Assembly (NCBI RefSeq): GCF_030811855.1
Contig: NZ_JAUSRN010000002.1
Location: forward strand, 186,001-250,000
Direction of reading: 5' to 3'
Length of the DNA: 64,000 nucleotides
DNA from: Variovorax paradoxus
Lineage (GTDB): Bacteria > Pseudomonadota > Gammaproteobacteria > Burkholderiales > Burkholderiaceae_C
This document shows, piece after piece, positions 58,500 through 64,000 of the stretch. The position numbers and the translations under genes were made by a program. Each line of letters begins with the position of its first letter. The first letter of the stretch is position 1. The notes below the pieces were generated by a model. The model searched no databases. It saw nothing but the letters and a program-made list of their open reading frames with translations, and had not been told where the DNA came from.

Positions 58500-61400
58500 T
58501 CACAGGCCCACCTTGATGTCGTTGCTGTCGAAGGTGTCGGCCGGATTGGTCAGCGTCAACGTTGCCACCAGCGTGCGGTTGGCGGCGCTCAGGCCGTCTG
58601 CGTCGTAGTACAGGTTGCCCGTCGCGCTGTCGTAGATCACATGCACGCCCGCGCCCACCATGTCTCCCGCACCGCCGCCGTCCGAGGACGCGAACTCGAC
58701 CGCCGACAGCGTGCTTCCGCTCGAGGTCGAAAGGGCCGTAAAGGTGCCGAGCGACAGCTCGACCAGGTCGCCGCTCGCCGCTGATCCCGAAGCATTGAAG
58801 TCGGTGACCGAGTCCACCGCGTTCGGTGCCGAATCGAAGACGAAGGTGTCGTTGTCGGCGCCGCCGGTGAGGATGTCGGCGCCGGTCCCGCCGGCGATGC
58901 GGTCGTCGCCTGCAAGGCCGTTGATCACATCGTTGCCGCCGCCGCCGCGCAACTGATCGTTCGACGCCGAGCCGGTGATCGTGTCGGCGAAGGCCGTGCC
59001 GATGACGCCCTCGAAGTTCTTGTAGCTGTCGGTGCCTAGCCCCGCGGCGCTGGCATTGAAGCTCGTCGTGCTGGTGCTTTGCGCCAGCGTGAACGTGAGG
59101 CCGGCAGTGCCGTCGGAGAAGTCGAGCAGGTCACCGGCGCCCCCCGCGCCATCGAGCGTGTCATTGCCGCCGCCACCGCGGAGGATGTCGTTCGAGGCAC
59201 TGCCGGTGAGGGTGTCGGCGTTGGCCGTGCCGATTACGCCCTCGATGTTCCGGTAGGTATCGGTTCCCATTGAACCTGGTCCGTTGAAGACGGTATTGCC
59301 GCTGGACTGCGTCAGGGTGAAGGTGATGCCGTTGGAACCATCGGAAAAGTCGATGAGATCCTCCGTACCGGCCCCGCCATCGATTTGGTCATCGTTGCCC
59401 CCCCCACGCAGCACATCATTCCCGGCTCCGCCATCGAGGGTGTCGACGTTTTCGCCTCCGATCAGCAGGTCCGAACCCGCGTTGCCGAACAACTGATCGT
59501 TGCCGTTGCTGCCGACAAGCACCGACTGGAACGCGCCGTCACGCAGGGTGTCGCCTCCTGCCTTGCCGTCGATGTAGGCGCCTTGATAGACCGCGACGCC
59601 GGTGAGGTCGACGGTGTTCGCGCCCGAAGTGGTGTCCAGCACGTTCAGCGTGACGGAGCCGGTCGCACTTCCGCCGACGCCGTCGCTGAGCGTGTAGCTG
59701 AGCGTGACGACGGTTGGGCTGCCGACCGTGCCGCCGGTCGAACCGGTCGTGAAGGAGAAAGTTCCGTCGGCGTTGATGGTGATCGGGGTGGCCAACGTCC
59801 CGGTCACAACACTGATCGCCGTGACGCTGAGCGCAGCACCATCGATGTCCGTGTCATTGGCCAGCAGCACGCTGGTCGACAGCGTCACGGCGGTGTTGTT
59901 CGACACATAGAGCACGTCGCTGGCGGGAACCGGATTCACGTTCACCACGTTGACGGTGATGGTCGCCGTATCGGTCGCGCTCGAGAACGCGGAACTGCCT
60001 CCGTTCGTCACGGTGCTGACCGTGGTTCCCGCCGTGCCGCTCGTCTGGTCCCAGGCGCGGAAGGTGATGCCATCGCTGACCGATCCGCTGAAGTTCGAAT
60101 CCGCCTGGAAGTAGACACGCGTGTTCGCGTCCGCGGCCAACAGCATTGCGGACGCGTCCGACACCGCACCTACCGCGGCCCAATTGGTGCCGCCGTCTGT
60201 GGAATACCACCAGCTTCCATTGGCGGCATTCACGCCCGTCAGCGCAATGCCGGTGGCCGCGCCGTTGTCCGCATCGCTCACGTTGTCGAGGTCGCCGCTG
60301 GGTGGAGTCAGATTCACGAGGCTCGATACGAGCGTCCCCACGGCCCCGGCCGGTGCACCTGCACCCTCGTTGACCGATTGCAGAGCGGGCGTCGCGGCAG
60401 CGCTCAGCACGGGCGCATCGTTGGTGCCGGCAATGGTCACAGTCACCACCTGGCTGGCGGTCCCGTCTGAGGAGGCTGCAGTGAAACTGTCGCTGATCGA
60501 TTGACCTGCAGCCAGCTGCTGAATTGTGCTTTGGCTGTTGTCGGCGGTGTAGGTCCAGGTGCCGTTGGCTGCCAGCGTGAAATTGCCGTAGCCGTTGCTG
60601 CCGACAGTGCCAAGCTGGGTTATGAAGCTGGACTGTCCTGCATCGGCGTCCGCGATCGTCAGTGCACCGTCGGTACTCAAGTTCGGGGTCGAGGCGTCTT
60701 CGCTCACCGCGCCAGTGGCAACGCCGCCAATCACCGCAACGTCGTCGGTGCCAGTGATCGTCACCGTTACGAGTTGGGTGGCCGCTCCATCAGACGAGAC
60801 TGCGATGAAGCTGTCGTTGATCGATTGACCCGCAGCAAGCTGCTGGATCGCGCTTTGACTGTTGTCGGCCGTGTAGCTCCAGTTGCCATCGGCCAGCAAG
60901 TTGAAGCTGCCGTAGCCGTTACTACCGGCGGTTCCAGCCTGGGCTGTGAAGCTGGACTGTCCTGCATCGACATCGGCGATCGTCAGTGCGCCGCTGGCCG
61001 CGAGGCTGCCACCGGACACTGCAATGTCTTCCTGCGCCGCGCCGCTGGCCACACCACCAATCACCGGCACGTCGTTCGTGCCTGTGATCGTCACCGTCAC
61101 CACCTGGCTGGCGCCCCCGTCGGACGAAGCTGCAGTGAAGCTGTCGCTGAGCGATTGACCTGCACCAAGCTGCTGGATCGCCGCTTGGCTGTTGTCAGCC
61201 GTGTAGCTCCAGTTGCCATCAGCCGTGAGCGAGAAGCTCCCGTAGCCGTTGCTGCCGCTGGTGCCGGCTTGGGGCGTGAAGTTGGACTGGCCTTGGTCGA
61301 CATCGGCAATCGTCAGAGCACCACCGGTGCTCAGGTTCGGAGTCGAAGCATCCTCGCTCGTCGCGCCGGTGGCGACGCCGCCAATCACCGGAACGTCGTT

Positions 61401-64000
61401 GGTCCCGGTAATGGTCACAGTTACGAGTTGGCTGGCCGTGCCATCGGACGAGACTGCCGTGAAGCTGTCGCTGAGCGACTCGCCGGCGCCCAACTGCTGG
61501 ATCGCTGCCTGGCTGTTGTCGGCCGTGTAGCTCCAGCTGCCATCAGCCAGCAGGTTGAAGTTGCCGTATCCATTGCTACCGGCAGTGCTCGTTTGACTCG
61601 CGAAGTTCGACTGGCCCGCATCCACATCGGCGATCGTCAGCGTGCCGCTGGTGCTCAGGTTCGGCGTCGAGGCATCCTCGTTCACCGTGCCACTCGCGAC
61701 GCCACCAATCACGGGCACATCGTTGGTGCCGGTGATCGTCACCGTTACCACTTGACTCGCCGTACCGTCGGACGACATCGCGGTGAAGCTGTCGCTGATC
61801 GATTGACCAGCACCAAGCTGCTGGATCGCACTCTGGCTGTTGTCAGCCGTGTAACTCCAGCTGCCGTCGGCCGCCAGCGTGAAGTTGCCGTAGCCGTTAC
61901 TGCCGCCGGTGCTCGCCTGTGACGCGAAGTTCGACTGTCCCGCATCTACATCGGCGATCGTCAGCGTGCCGCTGGTGCTCAGGTTCGGCGTCGAGGCATC
62001 CTCGTTCACCGCGCCACTGGCGACGCCACCGATCACCGGCACGTCGTTGGTCCCGGTGATGGTCACCGTCACCACCTGGCTGGCCGTACCGTCGGATGAC
62101 ACTGCCGTGAAGCTGTCGCTGATCGACTCGCCGGCGCCCAGTTGCTGGATCGCGCTTTGGCTGTTGTTGGCCGTGTAGGTCCAGTTGCCATTGGCCGCCA
62201 GCGCGAAGCTGCCGTAGCCGTTGCCGCCGGTGGTGCTTGCTTGAGGCGCGAAGTTCGACTGGCCCGCATCGACATCGGCAATCGTCAGCGCGCCACTGGT
62301 GCTCAGGTTCGGGGTCGAGGCATCCTCGCTCAGCGCGCCGCTGGTGACGCCGCCGATCACGGGAACGTCGTTGGTCCCGGTGATCGTCACCGTCACCACT
62401 TGGCTGGCAGTCCCGTCAAACGAGACTGCAGTAAAGCTGTCGCTGATCGATTGACCCACACCGAGCTGCTGGATCGCGCTTTGGCTGTTGTCGGCCGTGT
62501 AGGCCCAAGTGCCGTCGGCTGCCAGCGTGAAACTGCCGTATCCGCTGCTGCCGGTTGTGCCACCCTGGGCTGTAAAGCTGGATTGCCCTGCATCGACATC
62601 GGCAATCGTCAATGCGCCGCCGGTGCTCAGGTTCGGTGCCGAGCCATCCTCGTTCACTGCGCCGCTCGCGACGCCGCCAATCACAGGCACGTCGTTTGTG
62701 CCTGTGATAGTCACCGTGACCACTTGACTGGCTGTGCCGTCGGAGGACACCGCGGTGAAGCTGTCGCTGAGCGACTGGCCGGCGCCCAGCTGTTGGATCG
62801 TCGCCTGACCATTGTTGGCCGCGTAGGTCCAGCTGCCATCGGCCGCCAGCGTGAAACTGCCGTAGCCACCGCTGCCGGCTGTGCTCGCCTGTGGGGCGAA
62901 GGTTGACTGGCCCGCATCTACATCAGCAATCGTCAATGCCCCGCTGGTGCTCAGATTCGGGGTCGAGGCATCTTCGCTGACCGCGCCGCTCGCGACGCCG
63001 CCAATCACCGGAACATCGTTAGTCCCGGTAATGGTGACGGTCACCACCCGGCTTGCTGTCCCATCGGACGAGACTGCGGTGAAGCTATCGCTGATCGACT
63101 CCCCGGCACCCAGCTGTTGGATCGCCCCCTGGCCGTTGTTGGCGATGTAGGTCCAGCTTCCATCGGCCGCCAGCGTGAAGCTGCCGTGGCCATTGCTGCC
63201 GGCAGTGCTCGCTTGAGGTGTGAAGTTCGACTGGCCTTGGTCGACATCAGCAATCGTCAGCGCACCGCTGGTGCTCAGGTTCGGCGTCGAGCCATCCTCG
63301 CTCACCGCCCCGCTGGCCACGCCGCCGATCACCGGCACGTCGTTGGTCCCGGTCACCGTCACAGTGATCTGCTGATTGACCGTGCCGCCGTGGCCATCAT
63401 TGATGCTGACGGTGAAGGTCTCCGTCGCCGTCTGGCCCTGAGCCAGATACTGCGTGGCCGCGTTGGCGACGCTGTAGTTCCAGCTCACCGTGCCGTCGCC
63501 CGCGCCCGTGGCCGAATCGCTGACGCCGGCTGTCAAGACCCCGCCCAGCGTGTTGCCTGGACCGGCCGCCACGCTGACGCCGTGCACATCGCTCAGGTCT
63601 ACGTCGTCGAAGGTGATCGTGCCGCTGTCGCTCAGGATCGGCGTCGCCGCATCCTCGGTCACCGCCGCAGCCGCATCGGCCGCGCCGATCATCGGCGCGT
63701 CGTTAGTACCGGTGATGGTCACATCGATCTGCCGGGTGACGACGCCGCCGTGCTGGTCGTTCACGGTGATGGTGAAGCTCTCGACCCGGGTCTCGCCCGC
63801 GGCCAGGTACTCGACGGCCGTGGCGTCCACGGTGTAGGTCCAGGTGAGTTGCCCCCCGGTGCCGGTCCCCGTGGTGTCGCTGTTCTTGACCGCCGTCAGG
63901 CTGCCAAGCACGCTGCCGACCGGCGTGCCGGTGGCGCTCACCAGGTGCACATCGCTCAGGTCCAGGTCGCTGAAGCCGATGACGCCGCTGTCGCTCAGCG
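58500..64000 (-). CDS. Giant VCBS/RTX surface adhesin, C-terminal part (runs off the window)
   Basis: At least 1,832 residues of a protein whose start lies beyond the window edge. From the edge inward: two divergent VCBS-type domains, nine near-identical VCBS-like repeats of about 108 residues, a cadherin-like region (NPVPASDVLYVSNNTAVTLS and DGVGGSATGSVTLNVLD), then RTX calcium repeats (GNDQLFGNAGSDLLIGGENV, GGAGNDVLRGGGNDDQIDGG, GGGGNDVINGLAGDDRIAGG) and a C-terminal type I secretion domain ending DSNDIKVGL. It is probably a biofilm adhesin of the LapA/BapA kind, exported by the transporter just downstream. Confidence 0.94.
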   Translation of the reverse strand, partial: LSDSGVIGFSDLDLSDVHLVSATGTPVGSVLGSLTAVKNSDTTGTGTGGQLTWTYTVDATAVEYLAAGETRVESFTITVNDQHGGVVTRQIDVTITGTNDAPMIGAADAAAAVTEDAATPILSDSGTITFDDVDLSDVHGVSVAAGPGNTLGGVLTAGVSDSATGAGDGTVSWNYSVANAATQYLAQGQTATETFTVSINDGHGGTVNQQITVTVTGTNDVPVIGGVASGAVSEDGSTPNLSTSGALTIADVDQGQSNFTPQASTAGSNGHGSFTLAADGSWTYIANNGQGAIQQLGAGESISDSFTAVSSDGTASRVVTVTITGTNDVPVIGGVASGAVSEDASTPNLSTSGALTIADVDAGQSTFAPQASTAGSGGYGSFTLAADGSWTYAANNGQATIQQLGAGQSLSDSFTAVSSDGTASQVVTVTITGTNDVPVIGGVASGAVNEDGSAPNLSTGGALTIADVDAGQSSFTAQGGTTGSSGYGSFTLAADGTWAYTADNSQSAIQQLGVGQSISDSFTAVSFDGTASQVVTVTITGTNDVPVIGGVTSGALSEDASTPNLSTSGALTIADVDAGQSNFAPQASTTGGNGYGSFALAANGNWTYTANNSQSAIQQLGAGESISDSFTAVSSDGTASQVVTVTITGTNDVPVIGGVASGAVNEDASTPNLSTSGTLTIADVDAGQSNFASQASTGGSNGYGNFTLAADGSWSYTADNSQSAIQQLGAGQSISDSFTAMSSDGTASQVVTVTITGTNDVPVIGGVASGTVNEDASTPNLSTSGTLTIADVDAGQSNFASQTSTAGSNGYGNFNLLADGSWSYTADNSQAAIQQLGAGESLSDSFTAVSSDGTASQLVTVTITGTNDVPVIGGVATGATSEDASTPNLSTGGALTIADVDQGQSNFTPQAGTSGSNGYGSFSLTADGNWSYTADNSQAAIQQLGAGQSLSDSFTAASSDGGASQVVTVTITGTNDVPVIGGVASGAAQEDIAVSGGSLAASGALTIADVDAGQSSFTAQAGTAGSNGYGSFNLLADGNWSYTADNSQSAIQQLAAGQSINDSFIAVSSDGAATQLVTVTITGTDDVAVIGGVATGAVSEDASTPNLSTDGALTIADADAGQSSFITQLGTVGSNGYGNFTLAANGTWTYTADNSQSTIQQLAAGQSISDSFTAASSDGTASQVVTVTIAGTNDAPVLSAAATPALQSVNEGAGAPAGAVGTLVSSLVNLTPPSGDLDNVSDADNGAATGIALTGVNAANGSWWYSTDGGTNWAAVGAVSDASAMLLAADANTRVYFQADSNFSGSVSDGITFRAWDQTSGTAGTTVSTVTNGGSSAFSSATDTATITVNVVNVNPVPASDVLYVSNNTAVTLSTSVLLANDTDIDGAALSVTAISVVTGTLATPITINADGTFSFTTGSTGGTVGSPTVVTLSYTLSDGVGGSATGSVTLNVLDTTSGANTVDLTGVAVYQGAYIDGKAGGDTLRDGAFQSVLVGSNGNDQLFGNAGSDLLIGGENVDTLDGGAGNDVLRGGGNDDQIDGGAGTEDLIDFSDGSNGITFTLTQSSGNTVFNGPGSMGTDTYRNIEGVIGTANADTLTGSASNDILRGGGGNDTLDGAGGAGDLLDFSDGTAGLTFTLAQSTSTTSFNASAAGLGTDSYKNFEGVIGTAFADTITGSASNDQLRGGGGNDVINGLAGDDRIAGGTGADILTGGADNDTFVFDSAPNAVDSVTDFNASGSAASGDLVELSLGTFTALSTSSGSTLSAVEFASSDGGGAGDMVGAGVHVIYDSATGNLYYDADGLSAANRTLVATLTLTNPADTFDSNDIKVGL
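60419..63341. repeat. Nine tandem repeats of 324 bp in the adhesin gene
   Basis: The block encoding ITGTND-VPVIGG recurs at 63341, 63017, 62693, 62369, 62045, 61721, 61397, 61073, 60743 and 60419 (plus-strand coordinate of the shared CGTT/CGTC). The spacing is exactly 324 bp except one unit of 330 bp with two extra residues. Each unit encodes about 108 residues with the pattern ALTIADVDAGQS, GYGSFTLAADGSWTYTADNS, IQQLGAGQSISDSFTAVSSD. Confidence 0.95.

Noticed and set aside
60419..63341. Regularly spaced repeats that might be mistaken for a CRISPR array
   Set aside because: The unit is 324 bp, fully coding, and encodes VCBS-like domains; there are no short repeats with unique spacers.

Overview
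The window looks like chromosomal DNA of a high-GC betaproteobacterium of the Comamonadaceae, most like Variovorax or a near relative. This is an inference from the intracellular polyhydroxybutyrate depolymerase, the iscRSUA-hscBA-fdx layout, a Bug-type solute-binding protein, CoA-based catabolic clusters and a dispersed intergenic repeat. No rRNA, CRISPR array or intact mobile element is visible.

Layout. 1-4.7 kb: housekeeping genes (pyrD, a yqjDE-like stress membrane pair, an LhgO-like FAD oxidoreductase, tRNA-Val(CAC), dnaQ). 4.7-10.4 kb: a complete Isc iron-sulfur cluster on the minus strand (iscR-iscS-iscU-iscA-hscB-hscA-fdx), with an IscR-type operator before iscR and an intrinsic terminator between iscA and hscB. 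10.4-18.3 kb: uvrB, an aromatic/aspartate aminotransferase, a PHB depolymerase overlapping an orphan RnfB-like ferredoxin and a LysE exporter, an EamA exporter and an Lrp regulator. 18.2-28.2 kb: a propionyl-CoA to succinyl-CoA module (mcm, GNAT, meaB, pccB, pccA, bioB, epimerase-like VOC protein) with a divergent GntR regulator. The 5' end of pccA is partly duplicated. 28.3-32 kb: an IclR regulator, dusA and a secreted M20 amidohydrolase.

32-52.7 kb is an accessory catabolic region: acyl-CoA ligase, a Liv-type ABC importer with its binding protein, an SMP-30 lactonase, two SDR dehydrogenases, a Baeyer-Villiger-type flavin monooxygenase, an IclR regulator, a porin, an NTF2-like protein, an NDP-forming acyl-CoA synthetase, an acyl-CoA dehydrogenase pair, a Bug protein, a TetR regulator and an enoyl-CoA hydratase. 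Together they suggest uptake of a cyclic alcohol or ketone, oxidation to a lactone, ring opening, CoA activation and beta-oxidation. Related palindromes precede two or three of the transcription units and may be TetR operators.

52.7-55.4 kb is gene-poor and decayed: an AraC remnant, two small exported or membrane proteins of unknown function, and two tandem related small genes, the second with an apparent frameshift. 55.4-64 kb holds a type I secretion ABC transporter and membrane fusion protein downstream of a giant VCBS/RTX adhesin that runs off the window; it contains nine near-identical repeats of about 108 residues.

The best leads are the monooxygenase-centred catabolic region with its candidate regulon, the duplicated pccA start, the post-stop intergenic repeat family, the split isc operon and the small paralogue pair near 54.6 kb. 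All functions are assigned by reading motifs; no database search was possible.
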